A stretch of 35,640 bases of DNA from a virus. The notes under the pieces were generated by a model, which was given only the letters and a program-made list of their open reading frames with translations, was not told the origin of the DNA and did not search any database. The DNA lies in IMG/VR virus record IMGVR_UViG_3300046412_000103, positions 1 to 35,640 of that record. One strand, 5' to 3'. Shown here in pieces: positions 13,922 through 21,660 of the stretch. The position numbers were made by a program, and so were the translations under genes. Positions within the stretch are counted from its first letter, which is position 1. The number at the start of each line of letters is the position of its first letter.

Positions 13922-14362
13922 TTAAACGGCACGCATCCTGGTAACCAGGCGATCTGCACGATTGGTCACCTGGCGATACCACCGGCTATCAATCATCTCT
14001 TCTGCAGCCTCTTCCCATTCACCAGCTGCGACAGCTGCATTGAACTTCTTGAAACCAGACAGGCGGGGACGGCCCATATTGAACATCATGTTCGCCAAAA
14101 TATGCTGCACTTCTTCTGGGAGCTCGTCAAAAGCCTCGTACAGCCTCCTACACTCATCAAGGGTAACTTGTACGTCTTGCTCGAAAAGTTCCGCTACACG
14201 CTCTTGTGTGACCTCTGTGCCAACTTCTTGGCCATGCTCCTCGTCACCCTCGATAACCAGGTGACCGATTCCGCATGTTGGCAGCCCTAAGTGGTCCAAG
14301 TAGATTTCGTACTTGCAACCTTCATCTGCTTCAATCTCTAAGCGCAATTGTTCCAGGTTCAT
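13922..14362 (-). CDS. Endolysin, T4-type lysozyme (GH24)
   Basis: 146 residues. The catalytic triad aligns by eye with T4 lysozyme: E14 (ADEGCKY), D23 (IYLDHLG) and T29 (PTCGIGHL). Later motifs include FNMGRPRLSGFKKFNAAV (about 94-111) and RWYRQVTNRADRLVTRM at the end, as in T4. There is no signal peptide, so it needs the holin encoded just upstream (ATGA overlap at 14359-14362). It cleaves the MurNAc-GlcNAc bond of peptidoglycan. Confidence 0.93.
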   Translation of the reverse strand: MNLEQLRLEIEADEGCKYEIYLDHLGLPTCGIGHLVIEGDEEHGQEVGTEVTQERVAELFEQDVQVTLDECRRLYEAFDELPEEVQHILANMMFNMGRPRLSGFKKFNAAVAAGEWEEAAEEMIDSRWYRQVTNRADRLVTRMRAV

Positions 14363-14736
14363 TTTTTACCTCGCATACTCATAATCTTGTCTGCACCCTT
14401 TACGCCAAATGACGCACTGACTGCAATGAAAAGTAGATATTGATACCACTCTGGCAATGAATTTAAGGCAGTGAAAGCCTCGTCCATTCTTTCGATGATG
14501 GCTGTGTCATCCATCGCCACACTGTAGGCGACAGCAATTAGTGGTGCACTGAGAATCAAGCTGAACCATTCATCCTTCCAAGAGGATTTTGTGGCATCTG
14601 CCATCTTAGCTTCCCAGTCAGCGTCATTGTTGATCTGACTGATCTTGCGCTGCTGGATGGCTTTCTTTTCTTCAGCCTTTCCTTGTAAGAACTCCTTGCC
14701 CAGCTCCATTGCTGGCCCTAATAGCATCTGTAACAC
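14359..14736 (-). CDS. Holin-like protein (3TM GTA-holin type)
   Basis: 125 residues from GTG 14736, chosen because AGGAGG lies six bases upstream; the frame is open further but without a good site. An N-terminal helix (MLLGPAMELGKEFLQGKAEE) is followed by KDEWFSLILSAPLIAVAYSV (membrane segment), then LPEWYQYLLFIAVSASFGVK (second membrane segment). The KDEW...LPEWY...ASFG pattern matches the 3TM holin family linked to gene-transfer agents and marine phages. It lies directly before the lysozyme gene. Confidence 0.8.
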   Translation of the reverse strand: MLQMLLGPAMELGKEFLQGKAEEKKAIQQRKISQINNDADWEAKMADATKSSWKDEWFSLILSAPLIAVAYSVAMDDTAIIERMDEAFTALNSLPEWYQYLLFIAVSASFGVKGADKIMSMRGKK

Positions 14737-14857
14737 GCTCAACCTCCTCTGGCTTACGGCCACACCGATCGCATTTCTGTACTGGTCTTGCTACAGACTT
14801 GCCACCGCATTCAGTCTCATACAGCCCCCTGGTGAAGCTATATAGACAGGTTTTCAT
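14672..14857 (-). CDS. Small Cys-rich protein overlapping the holin gene
   Basis: 61 residues. MKTCLYSFTRGLYETECGG at the start and QKCDRCGRKPEEVER in the middle suggest a zinc-binding knuckle (C4, C17, C29, C32). The last 20 codons overlap the holin start in another frame, and the holin ribosome-binding site lies within it. It is coupled to the previous gene by TAATG. The Cys motif and coupling argue that it is real; the overlapping tail may be non-functional. Confidence 0.55.
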   Translation of the reverse strand: MKTCLYSFTRGLYETECGGKSVARPVQKCDRCGRKPEEVERVTDAIRASNGAGQGVLTRKG

Positions 14858-15171
14858 TACCCGGCCTTCTTCTTGATTGCTGACGCTCCAAAGAACGCAG
14901 AAACCAGGACAGCGATCGATGCAAAATATGTCGGAGCGATATCAGCGATTAGCCCCGCTGCCGTATTAAGTCCGAACAGATCACATAGAAAAATACCAAA
15001 GGGATACAGCAGTAGGCCAAAAAGCGCGAACCACGCCATCTTCCTGATCGAGTCACGCTGTGCATCTTCATCTTCCATCTGACGCTTGCGATCCTCAAGC
15101 TCAATAAGAGCAAGCTCATCCGGATCGAGAACGCCATTCCCGTTTTTGTCATACTTCTCTAACTCTGTCAT
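14857..15171 (-). CDS. EF-hand plus transmembrane protein (lysis region)
   Basis: 104 residues. Residues 8-19, DKNGNGVLDPDE, form a textbook EF-hand calcium loop (ligands D8, N10, N12, D16, E19). After a charged helix to about residue 45 come two hydrophobic segments (MAWFALFGLLLYPFGIFL; then PTYFASIAVLVSAFFGAS) and a KKKAG end. In the lysis cluster this could be a holin, antiholin or spanin-like factor; calcium regulation is only suggested by the loop. Its start overlaps the previous stop by 4 bp (15168-15171). Confidence 0.65.
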   Translation of the reverse strand: MTELEKYDKNGNGVLDPDELALIELEDRKRQMEDEDAQRDSIRKMAWFALFGLLLYPFGIFLCDLFGLNTAAGLIADIAPTYFASIAVLVSAFFGASAIKKKAG

Positions 15172-15425
15172 TTTTTGCTCCTGCGCTTCCCGGATGCCGT
15201 CACAGCGTGCTTGATTTTGGCAGGACCAGTTTTGCGTTTGATGCTAGACTTCTTCTCTGCTGCAGTCATCTTTGCGGCTACCTTTTTGGGCCGACAGGAT
15301 GGGTAAGGACGTTTCTTCTTATCCTTCCCTGATCGGCCACATTTTTTGCCGGTCTTGAGATCAACCCATTCCTCGCCAAACCACTTCTTCAAGCCGCCTT
15401 TGGACTTACTTGTACTTGCCGCCAC
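15168..15425 (-). CDS. Small highly basic protein with KKWFGEEWVDLKTGKKCG motif
   Basis: 85 residues, about a third Lys/Arg. GLKKWFGEEWVDLKTGKKCG followed by GRSG and a YPSCRP block recurs in small basic proteins of aquatic phages and some large viruses as I remember them. The start is GTG at 15425, inside the 3' end of the preceding gene. The basic tail (IKRKTGPAKIKH, GKRRSKK) suggests nucleic-acid binding. It may be a virion DNA-condensing protein, but there is no evidence. Confidence 0.65.
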   Translation of the reverse strand: MAASTSKSKGGLKKWFGEEWVDLKTGKKCGRSGKDKKKRPYPSCRPKKVAAKMTAAEKKSSIKRKTGPAKIKHAVTASGKRRSKK

Positions 15426-15543
15426 GCTTCTTGTACTCCTTGGTTAACCAGGCACTACCATACGCGCTTGGCCAAACCTTGAACTTGCGCTTTGCTGCAG
15501 CCTTTACTCTGGCGTACAGCTTCTTGTCTTTTGGTTCAGCCAT
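15406..15543 (-). CDS. Small basic protein (DUF5872-like)
   Basis: 45 residues, below usual gene-caller limits. It begins MAEPKDKKLYARVKAAAKRK and ends LTKEYKKRGGKYK, with a FKVWPSAYGSAW block. This LYxxVK...WPSAYxSAWL...EYKxRGGxY arrangement is familiar from phages and algal viruses (I associate it with DUF5872; name from memory). It starts in TAATG with the previous gene and overlaps the following GTG-start gene by 20 bp. Confidence 0.65.
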   Translation of the reverse strand: MAEPKDKKLYARVKAAAKRKFKVWPSAYGSAWLTKEYKKRGGKYK

Positions 15544-15692
15544 TACTTAGACCTCTTCTTGGCTCGCTTCTTTGCCCTAGTTGCAATATCCAGAGCGATC
15601 GCTTGAGCCTGACTGTCTTTCTTGCCTTCCGCCTTCAGCTTGCGAATGTTCTCGCTGATCGACTTCTGGCTGTAGCCCTGGATCAACGGCAT
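15543..15692 (-). CDS. Small helical phage protein (MPLIQGYS family)
   Basis: 49 residues. MPLIQGYSQKSISENIRKLK, then a KKDSQAQAIALDIATRAKK block, is a common small phage protein pattern (xSxxxISxNIxxLxxxGKxxxQAxAIAL). It is a helix pair with a basic tail. Function unknown. It starts as TAATG overlapping the previous stop and ends overlapping the next ATG by 1 bp. It is not a long reading frame but the pattern is distinctive. Confidence 0.65.
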   Translation of the reverse strand: MPLIQGYSQKSISENIRKLKAEGKKDSQAQAIALDIATRAKKRAKKRSK

Positions 15693-15823
15693 TAGCTAGC
15701 TCGCTTGCACTTGCCCGCTGCTGAACACGTTTTCGGGCTAGGGCAGCCGCGGCACGGTTTGAAACCAGCCTTTGCCTTATTCGCCATTTTCTTACCAGCT
15801 GATTTTTTGCCATACATTGCCAT
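15692..15823 (-). CDS. Small Cys-rich basic protein
   Basis: 43 residues, MAMYGKKSAGKKMANKAKAG then a CRGCPSPKTCSAAGKC cluster (C24, C27, C33, C39). The four Cys could bind zinc. The preceding bases contain AGAGGAACT as a weak ribosome-binding site. A longer frame at 15577-15813 overlaps it in another phase, but the Cys motif and clean TAATG coupling to the next gene favour this one. Role unknown. Confidence 0.6.
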   Translation of the reverse strand: MAMYGKKSAGKKMANKAKAGFKPCRGCPSPKTCSAAGKCKRAS

Positions 15824-15835
15824 GGTTAGTTCCTC

Positions 15836-16093
15836 TTAGCAGTTCCACTTTTTGCGTGACCAGTAGTTGGCAGAGAACTTATCATCAGTCCCCTTGATGC
15901 CGCCTGATCTCGCGCAATACGATTTCTTCCTGGAGGGTTGGTCTTTCTTGATCGACATGTCTGGGTCACCGAATCGGACCAGCTTCACTTTGTCGCCTTT
16001 CTTCGCCAGGACAGCGAATTTCTTTTTGGCTCCACTTGTACGCTTTGGCTTGTTGTAGCCGCTGAAAGTTTCACCACGGTATTTGATTGCCAT
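15836..16093 (-). CDS. Small basic phage protein (MAIKYRGETFSGYNKPKRT family)
   Basis: 85 residues. MAIKYRGETFSGYNKPKRTS at the start, KLVRFGDPDMSIKKDQPSRK in the middle, and a final SANYWSRKKWNC block match a small basic protein that I recognise from many aquatic phages (possibly a DUF6321-type family, from memory). Its role is not established. In the family the end often has more Cys/His; here two Cys remain (C60 region and final). No membrane segment. Confidence 0.7.
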   Translation of the reverse strand: MAIKYRGETFSGYNKPKRTSGAKKKFAVLAKKGDKVKLVRFGDPDMSIKKDQPSRKKSYCARSGGIKGTDDKFSANYWSRKKWNC

Positions 16094-16095
16094 TG

Positions 16096-16545
16096 TTAAG
16101 TACCTTTAAGGCTAATAAGCCACAGTAGTAAGGCCACGGCCCCGCCCACAACACCGAGAACAGCAATGCCAATAGCCACATACAAGAATCCATTCTGGAT
16201 GGCTTTTTTCTTAGCCAGTCTCTTAGCTTCTGCACGCTTACGCTCGTTTTCACGCAATTGCTTGCGGTTGGCTATAAATTTACAGTAATCGTCCCACAGC
16301 CCTGCACGCCCAGCATAGATAAACTGCTGCTTAACTTCTGCTTCATGACGCTTGATATCTTCAAGTGCCCAGAACGCTTCCATGTCGCCATCCTTGGCCG
16401 CTTTCTCGATGTCGTCCTTGGCATCAGCCAGTTTCGTTAAATCCTTGCCCATCTCTCCTACAGAAGAAACGTGACCCGCAAATTCTTTGATCGCACCGAT
16501 AGCTTCATTCGCTATCTTGATCGCTGCTATGGCTTCAAAAATCAT
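16096..16545 (-). CDS. Coiled-coil protein with C-terminal membrane anchor
   Basis: 149 residues. N-terminal helices (IFEAIAAIKIANEAIGAIKE), an AKDGDMEAFWALEDIKRHEA segment, then a highly charged coiled coil (NRKQLRENERKRAEAKRLAK), a transmembrane segment (FLYVAIGIAVLGVVGGAVAL) and a short end. The tail-anchored coiled coil could serve in virion assembly or lysis; it is not a standard Rz-type spanin, which has an N-terminal anchor. The EAFxALExIxxxE pattern occurs in marine phage proteins I have seen. Function unknown. Confidence 0.65.
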   Translation of the reverse strand: MIFEAIAAIKIANEAIGAIKEFAGHVSSVGEMGKDLTKLADAKDDIEKAAKDGDMEAFWALEDIKRHEAEVKQQFIYAGRAGLWDDYCKFIANRKQLRENERKRAEAKRLAKKKAIQNGFLYVAIGIAVLGVVGGAVALLLWLISLKGT

Positions 16546-16547
16546 AG

Positions 16548-16742
16548 CTAGGTGACTTTCATTAGGATTGCTACAAGCATGGCTATGATTCCTCCCGTAG
16601 CCGCTACCATCACCCCTTCTATCCTTTTTATACGCAGTATTGTTTCTTTCCAGCGTTCACCACATACCGCTTCATGACTAGCCAGTTTGACTTCAATGTT
16701 ATCAATACGCTTGTGCGCTGATGCAGCGGTACGCTTATCCAT
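16548..16742 (-). CDS. XhlA-like membrane protein
   Basis: 64 residues from ATG 16742, which follows directly on the previous stop at 16744; the longer in-frame start at 16784 would overlap that gene. AHKRIDNIEVKLASHEAVCG, then ERWKETILRIKRIEGVM, then an AATGGIIAMLVAILMKV transmembrane segment. The helix plus C-terminal anchor with HEAVCGERWKET resembles hemolysin XhlA-type proteins that accompany holins. It may aid lysis. Confidence 0.65.
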   Translation of the reverse strand: MDKRTAASAHKRIDNIEVKLASHEAVCGERWKETILRIKRIEGVMVAATGGIIAMLVAILMKVT

Positions 16743-16743
16743 C

Positions 16744-17034
16744 CTAGTAAGTCCCCTTCCAGACCCTGAACTTATCGAACTCACCAGACAGGATCTTTCG
16801 CTTAACGACTTCCGCCCTGGCTGCTGTATCGCTCCATTTTACCCCAGCTTCTTTGCACCATTCAGCAATTAAGTTGATGGGGATAGAGCCCACTAAACGG
16901 CTCTCGCCTTTCTGTCCACAACCGGCCTCGCGCAGCATTTGTGCGCGGTGCATCTCAGGATTCACATCATGCGTCTTTTTGACGATGACCTTGTTCTCTG
17001 AGTGGTCAAATAAAACCTCTTCCCCTAACTTCAT
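16744..17034 (-). CDS. Conserved phage protein near the capsid gene
   Basis: 96 residues. KTHDVNPEMHRAQMLREAGC then GQKGESRLVGSIPINLIAEW and a GEFDKFRVWKGTY ending match a family that commonly lies next to capsid genes in aquatic phages. A helix-turn-helix-like part (LIAEWCKEAGVKWSDTAARA) is visible, so it could bind DNA. No demonstrated role. It starts within ATGA of the previous gene (17031-17034). Confidence 0.7.
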   Translation of the reverse strand: MKLGEEVLFDHSENKVIVKKTHDVNPEMHRAQMLREAGCGQKGESRLVGSIPINLIAEWCKEAGVKWSDTAARAEVVKRKILSGEFDKFRVWKGTY

Positions 17035-17207
17035 TCTGCTGCCTTTTTCGCTTTTGTCTTACGCTTTGGCTTTTCTACCACAGGAGCCTCTGGCATGGGC
17101 TCTAACCGTGTTCCATATAATGATGCATCCGCCAGGTCCACAACGTCACCGCGTTTGTACTTCTGACCGGCAATAAACAATGTTCCAACTACAACTTTAT
17201 ATTTCAT
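17031..17207 (-). CDS. Small protein, possible capsid accessory
   Basis: 58 residues. MKYKVVVGTLFIAGQKYKRG starts a short beta domain (GQKYKRGDVVDLADASLYGT), followed by a proline/lysine-rich tail (EKPKRKTKAKKAAE). The pattern of a short beta module after the capsid gene with a basic tail is seen in head-closure or capsid-decoration proteins, but assignment is uncertain. ATG 17207 follows the MCP gene by about 50 bp. Confidence 0.6.
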   Translation of the reverse strand: MKYKVVVGTLFIAGQKYKRGDVVDLADASLYGTRLEPMPEAPVVEKPKRKTKAKKAAE

Positions 17208-17219
17208 GGCTTTCCCCTA

Positions 17220-17250
17220 TAAGCAGAGAGGGGCCGCAGCCCCTCCCTTA
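17220..17250. other. Hairpin after the capsid gene
   Basis: AGGGGC-CGCA-GCCCCT (about 17228-17243) is a perfect 6-bp stem between the major capsid gene and the next gene. There is no T-tract on the minus strand side, so it is not a clear terminator; it might stabilise the capsid mRNA or cause partial attenuation. Confidence 0.4.
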
Positions 17251-17256
17251 TTCTAC

Positions 17257-18222
17257 TTAACTCGTTGAATTATCAGCGATAATTCCTGACGCTTTCTCGT
17301 TTTTGCAGATCAGTGTCAATTCAGTGACTACTTGTCTGCGAGTCGAGTCGCCAGTTTTGCTGAGTTCTACGTTCTTAGTAGGACGCAGAACACCAACCGC
17401 CCACATGTCGTTTTGCATGATGAACACATCACGCGAACGATTTTCGCGAGTAGGCTGAAATTCAACGCTGCCCCACGGTGTCACATAGACGTCGACTGCG
17501 TTAATCACAGCGTTAGTACCACCAACAGAAGCACCGATAGTTGAACGCTGGTTGTTCATACCAGTGAAACCAAGTGCCTTGTTCATCTGGAATGCTGACA
17601 AGTAGACAACGTCTGGCTTACCACCTTGCTCCCAGATTGACTGCATAACAGTGTCGAACTTAGTCTGTGAGAAATCAGTCACAGCTGTAGTTTCATCTGT
17701 ACGCGCATCAGTACCGTCACCTGTAGGATCCGCACCTTCGTTCGCACCGAACACAGTGTTGGTGATCATCCAGGCTGGAGCACCAGCAAGTTCACGCGCA
17801 GTTGAACTGTTTCCAGCAACGCGAGCATTGTTATCGAACAGAGCCTTTTCGATATCGAGCTTTTGCTCTTTAGCGATCTTCAGCGTCTGGTACGCCATTT
17901 CCTTAGCACGGCCAGCTTTGTTCAAGCCTTCATCTGTGTCAGGAATAACAACCGCGTTCTTGAAGATCTGCGTGTAGTTACCAAGGCGTGAAGTCGCTGT
18001 GCGAGCTTCTGCAGTGGTATCGTCACCTTCAACGTGCGCGTTTGCAGCTGAACCACGTAACGCATCTGTTTGCCACTCGTGGAAAGTGTTAGTTGCCTTT
18101 ACTTTCGCGCAAGCACTATAGAGGGGCGTTTCTTCGGGACTTACATCGTATATAAGGTCTTCCAGGGACTCGCGAATACCATTCGCGTCATACGAATCAA
18201 AAGTGTTTGTTGGTTGAGTCAT
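17257..18222 (-). CDS. Major capsid protein, SU10-type (DUF5309)
   Basis: 321 residues. It begins MTQPTNTFDSYDANGIRESL then EDLIYDVSPEETPLYSACAK, the N-terminal pattern of SU10-like major capsid proteins (HK97 fold). Further segments fit: FHEWQTDALRG, YTQIFKNAVVIPDTDEGLNK, and near the end RDVFIMQNDMWAVGVLRPTK followed by a RQVVTELTLICKNEKASGII block. It follows the scaffold gene by 18 bp. It forms the icosahedral shell. No separate protease is visible in this window, so maturation by scaffold exit is likely. Confidence 0.92.
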   Translation of the reverse strand: MTQPTNTFDSYDANGIRESLEDLIYDVSPEETPLYSACAKVKATNTFHEWQTDALRGSAANAHVEGDDTTAEARTATSRLGNYTQIFKNAVVIPDTDEGLNKAGRAKEMAYQTLKIAKEQKLDIEKALFDNNARVAGNSSTARELAGAPAWMITNTVFGANEGADPTGDGTDARTDETTAVTDFSQTKFDTVMQSIWEQGGKPDVVYLSAFQMNKALGFTGMNNQRSTIGASVGGTNAVINAVDVYVTPWGSVEFQPTRENRSRDVFIMQNDMWAVGVLRPTKNVELSKTGDSTRRQVVTELTLICKNEKASGIIADNSTS

Positions 18223-18240
18223 TTCGACTACTCCTTAAAG

Positions 18241-19215
18241 TTACTTAAACATCAGTGCCAGGGCGTCTTCTACGCTGCCTGACTTTTTCAATCGCGCCTG
18301 TTGTTTGCGCGTTACGTCTTGGTTAGTGGTGACCTTCTTAGTACCCGGTTTGATTACTGGCCTGGCTCCTTTAGCCTTGCTCTTCACCTTATCCCCGTTT
18401 GCCATCATCTTCCGATACAACATCGCATCGCGTAGCACCAACAGATCTCTGTGGGTAGTGATCTGACCAAGCATATCCTCTGGATAGCCGTAGACCTCTG
18501 TCGCTACTTGTACTATGTCGTTCTTAAACTGTGCTGCCTGTTTAGCGTCACGCAGTTCTGGAATCCTCTCCATAAGAACTTGTGCTTCTTGGCGTGCGTG
18601 CTCTTGTCGAGCTTGCGCTTCTGCCTGGGACTGCGCGTTCAGCTGCTGCTGTACTGCACCCCACTGCTGCACTTTGTCATCATATTCCAGCTTGGCTTCC
18701 ATATAGCCAATTGGATCATCATGAAACAGTTCTCTGGCTGGCTCTACAGGGGGTGTTAATCCACCCGCTTGAATGCCGTTCACTAACTGTTGCAGGTTCT
18801 GTCGTTCCTGCGCAAGGGCTGTATAGACCGCTTCAGCTTGTTTCCGCGCCTCTGCTGCCTGTTGCATCCCTTTCTGGACGTACTGCTGTCCTGAGTAACC
18901 TTGTCGTAGCTGATCTAGGGTTACCTCGACTTCTGCACCGTCTACTTTGACTGTGTAGAGAGTCTCTTGAGGCTCCTCTTCAGCTGACTCGTTCTCTTCG
19001 CTTTCGTACTCGTCCTCTTCCGAATCAACTACTGATTCTTCAGTATCACCGTCAGCTTCCTCATCGGCTGCTTCCACTTCCTCAAGCGCGTCCTCTTCAG
19101 GTTGCGCACTCTCCGCTTCTACAACTTCTTCAGTTGCTTCTGGGCTTTCTTCTGGCTGTACCAAAAGATCAGCTGCTGACTCTACTGTCAGGCTTTGTGT
19201 TTCAGTCGCTTCCAC
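18241..19215 (-). CDS. Scaffolding protein
   Basis: 324 residues from GTG 19215, with GAGGA eight bases upstream. The first ~85 residues are almost entirely Glu/Asp/Ser/Ala. A short conserved strand (LYTVKVDGAEVEVTLDQLRQ) is followed by a long Gln/Ala-rich coiled coil (QQAAEARKQAEAVYTALAQE...). The last 50 residues are basic (KVKSKAKGARPVIKPGTKKV...), as needed to contact the capsid protein. The layout and location between portal and capsid genes fit a phage scaffold. Confidence 0.88.
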   Translation of the reverse strand: MEATETQSLTVESAADLLVQPEESPEATEEVVEAESAQPEEDALEEVEAADEEADGDTEESVVDSEEDEYESEENESAEEEPQETLYTVKVDGAEVEVTLDQLRQGYSGQQYVQKGMQQAAEARKQAEAVYTALAQERQNLQQLVNGIQAGGLTPPVEPARELFHDDPIGYMEAKLEYDDKVQQWGAVQQQLNAQSQAEAQARQEHARQEAQVLMERIPELRDAKQAAQFKNDIVQVATEVYGYPEDMLGQITTHRDLLVLRDAMLYRKMMANGDKVKSKAKGARPVIKPGTKKVTTNQDVTRKQQARLKKSGSVEDALALMFK

Positions 19216-19231
19216 GGTACTGATTCCTCAC

Positions 19232-19465
19232 TTAGCTTTGTTTTTTGTTTTCCATTGCCTCATCGTCAATGGCTGCGCGGATAACGCGCTGTACTTCCTC
19301 GACACCCAGGACCACTTCCCTGGCTTTATCGACATCCTCAATTGTAGCACTGCTGTCCAAAAATACAGCAATTTGCTCACCCTTGATGAATTCTATGATT
19401 TCCTGGAATGTTTCATCCGCCAGGAGCCTTTTAAATCGTTGAGCTCGTTCTTTTACTTTCGACAT
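19232..19465 (-). CDS. Small helical protein between portal and scaffold
   Basis: 77 residues, MSKVKERAQRFKRLLADETF at the start, two predicted helices, and an acidic-basic C-terminus (DDEAMENKKQS). No domain is recognised, but small helical proteins of about this size commonly lie between portal and scaffold genes in podoviruses. Its ATG shares a base with the portal stop at 19465. Role unknown. Confidence 0.65.
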   Translation of the reverse strand: MSKVKERAQRFKRLLADETFQEIIEFIKGEQIAVFLDSSATIEDVDKAREVVLGVEEVQRVIRAAIDDEAMENKKQS

Positions 19466-21660
19466 TAAAACCTACTTTGTACGATAGCCTCTTGTGGGCC
19501 AGTGTCTGGGTAGCGTGGCGTATTCTGCATTTGTTTAATGCTTTCAACGTCCACTGCTGTCCCGTACTTTCCTACAATCTCAGCTGCCTTCACAAGTAGA
19601 TCTTGGTCCATCTTGTCACGTTCGCGATCATCCGCTGCCAAAGCCTTCTGCGCATCGAGCTCGATCTTAGCGAGATCTGACTGTGCCTTGGCCTGGGCGC
19701 GGATTGTTTCCGCCTGGATCTGAGCCTGTGCAAGAACCTGATTAGGATCCTGCTGCATCTGCTGCTGCTGTGCTGCTAACTGCTGCGCTTGCATCATGAG
19801 CTGCTGCTCGATCTGTGGATTCATTGGAGCATAGTAACGATCGCTATTGCGTACGCCTGTGATCGCCAGCATGTCTGCCAATGTGTTGCGAATATTAGTC
19901 AGGGTCACAATGCCGTTCTGTGCACCATAAGCCTGGTAGATTTGCATTTGGGTCTGCAGGGTTTGCTGCATCGCTGCTAAACGCTCATCTTCCTTGCCTG
20001 TGCCTAGACCGACATTGACTGAGATTGACATATTAGTGTTCCAGGAGCGCGGATCGATCGGTGCGAACATCTCGCCTGAGATACGCATCATCTGCTCTTC
20101 TGGAGAATTCTCTGCAAGCACCTTGAGCATTAGCTTGAACATGCGAGTCATGCCGCCTTCTGCCAGGTTGCGTGCGATTACTTCAATTTGTCCTGCAGCT
20201 GCGCTTGCTGTTAATCGGGCAGCTGTTGCTGTTTGTGCCATCAGCGCATCCGGGTCAAGGCCTGTTGAAGCCTTGCTGATACCTGTCTTAGCTTCGATCA
20301 GCTGATCGTAATACTGCATAGCTCCCAGTGTCTGACCGGCTGCGAACGGGACCGTCATTTCCTGGACCGCGTTTGGAGACTTCATGCGAACAATGCCGCC
20401 AATCTCGTTGTTCAAAAGATCATCGATATTTACCTGGCCTTCAACCATAGACAGACGCGGGTTGTTCACCATTGCGATATTGTCCAGGATGCCGCGCAAG
20501 ATAGATGTTGATGCGTCCTGGTCATCAATGATCAGGTCAGCGATTGAGCTTCCAAAGAATGTGTGTGGCTCTGGGTCTGACTCAAAAACAGCAAACGGCA
20601 CATCGTTGCATGGCTCATAGTCGAGAAGCTGGTATTCGCCACCGCCCATGGTGATCTTGTACATCTGGGCCGTACCAGTGCCTTCGATATCCATCCGCAT
20701 GTATGCTTCAGTGACAGCGACAAGACGCATGGAAGGATCGCGGATATCCTCGTCCTCTTCCTGGTCATAACCTCTGCGCTCAAAGTCTTCTGCTTCAGCC
20801 ATCGTGTCATGATCTGAGATACCCGACAGTGTGCTGACGACATCTGGGTCATAGCCCATTGCGATCAGATCCCCGGCACGCATTTCTGTGCGATGCCCGC
20901 AAACATAAAACTGATCGATTGAGTGCGCATTACGATCAATAAAGAACTCTTCTGGCGGTACAGAATCAACCCGCATTTCGCCACGTTCTTTAAATCTAAT
21001 GATCTTTGCGTCATGCATTGGTGTTTGCATCTGAATCCCATCAGGACCGATCTCACCAACGTATTCGACAGAATGCTCCAGGACTTGAACATCATCTTCC
21101 TGTGCCAGGAACATAAACTCTTGCTCTGTCAGGTTGCTGTATTCATGAGTTTCTGACTCGCGTGTTGTATCCCAGTAAACTTTGACGATACCGGCCTTTT
21201 TCAGCAGCGCGTCATGGAATACATCAGACAGGACCCGGAAGCCGTTTTTCTCTGTAAATTGAGAGTGCACATATTTAGTGGCCGTTTCTGCCGGTGCAAC
21301 ATCTTGTGGGCTGGATGGTACAAACTGCACATAGTTTTCGTTCGACAAGAACACGCGCATCAGAGATGGCTTGATCTGGCGAATTGTGTCCCGGACCTTA
21401 GTAGAGACTACTCTGCTGCGTCCCTCTTCTGCCTCTAGGTCAACCTCGCCTTCATAATAGCGTTGAGCCTGGATGCGGTCCTCAGCGATCTCTGACTCCA
21501 CAAAGTCGATAGCATCAGATACTGCGTCTCTCGCAATACTTTCAATCTCGCTCTCTTCCATTGGAGTAGGACCTTCATCGACTTCCATCTCATCGTCCAT
21601 GCCTTCAACCTGGTCTTCGATGGTTTCAACGATATCTTCGATCATTTCATTGTCGATCAT
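19465..21660 (-). CDS. Portal protein
   Basis: 731 residues, the second-largest product by length class here. An acidic N-terminus (EDIVETIEDQVEGMDDEMEV) is followed by ARDAVSDAIDFVESEIAEDR, YEGEVDLEAEEGRSRVV, then a KVRDTIRQIKPSLMRVFLSN block and ENYVQFVPSSP, all typical of P22/SU10-type portals. The middle has LLDYEPCNDVPFAVF and DQDASTSILRGILDN; the C-terminal third is Gln-rich (QLMMQAQQLAAQQQQMQQ) and forms the barrel/crown helices. It forms the dodecameric DNA-entry vertex that binds TerL and the adaptor. Confidence 0.92.
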   Translation of the reverse strand: MIDNEMIEDIVETIEDQVEGMDDEMEVDEGPTPMEESEIESIARDAVSDAIDFVESEIAEDRIQAQRYYEGEVDLEAEEGRSRVVSTKVRDTIRQIKPSLMRVFLSNENYVQFVPSSPQDVAPAETATKYVHSQFTEKNGFRVLSDVFHDALLKKAGIVKVYWDTTRESETHEYSNLTEQEFMFLAQEDDVQVLEHSVEYVGEIGPDGIQMQTPMHDAKIIRFKERGEMRVDSVPPEEFFIDRNAHSIDQFYVCGHRTEMRAGDLIAMGYDPDVVSTLSGISDHDTMAEAEDFERRGYDQEEDEDIRDPSMRLVAVTEAYMRMDIEGTGTAQMYKITMGGGEYQLLDYEPCNDVPFAVFESDPEPHTFFGSSIADLIIDDQDASTSILRGILDNIAMVNNPRLSMVEGQVNIDDLLNNEIGGIVRMKSPNAVQEMTVPFAAGQTLGAMQYYDQLIEAKTGISKASTGLDPDALMAQTATAARLTASAAAGQIEVIARNLAEGGMTRMFKLMLKVLAENSPEEQMMRISGEMFAPIDPRSWNTNMSISVNVGLGTGKEDERLAAMQQTLQTQMQIYQAYGAQNGIVTLTNIRNTLADMLAITGVRNSDRYYAPMNPQIEQQLMMQAQQLAAQQQQMQQDPNQVLAQAQIQAETIRAQAKAQSDLAKIELDAQKALAADDRERDKMDQDLLVKAAEIVGKYGTAVDVESIKQMQNTPRYPDTGPQEAIVQSRF

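Noticed and set aside
15577-15813. 78-residue minus-strand frame with an Arg/Gln/Ser-rich product
   Set aside because: It overlaps two small genes in another phase that have family-like motifs and TAATG coupling. Its product has a composition typical of out-of-frame reading.
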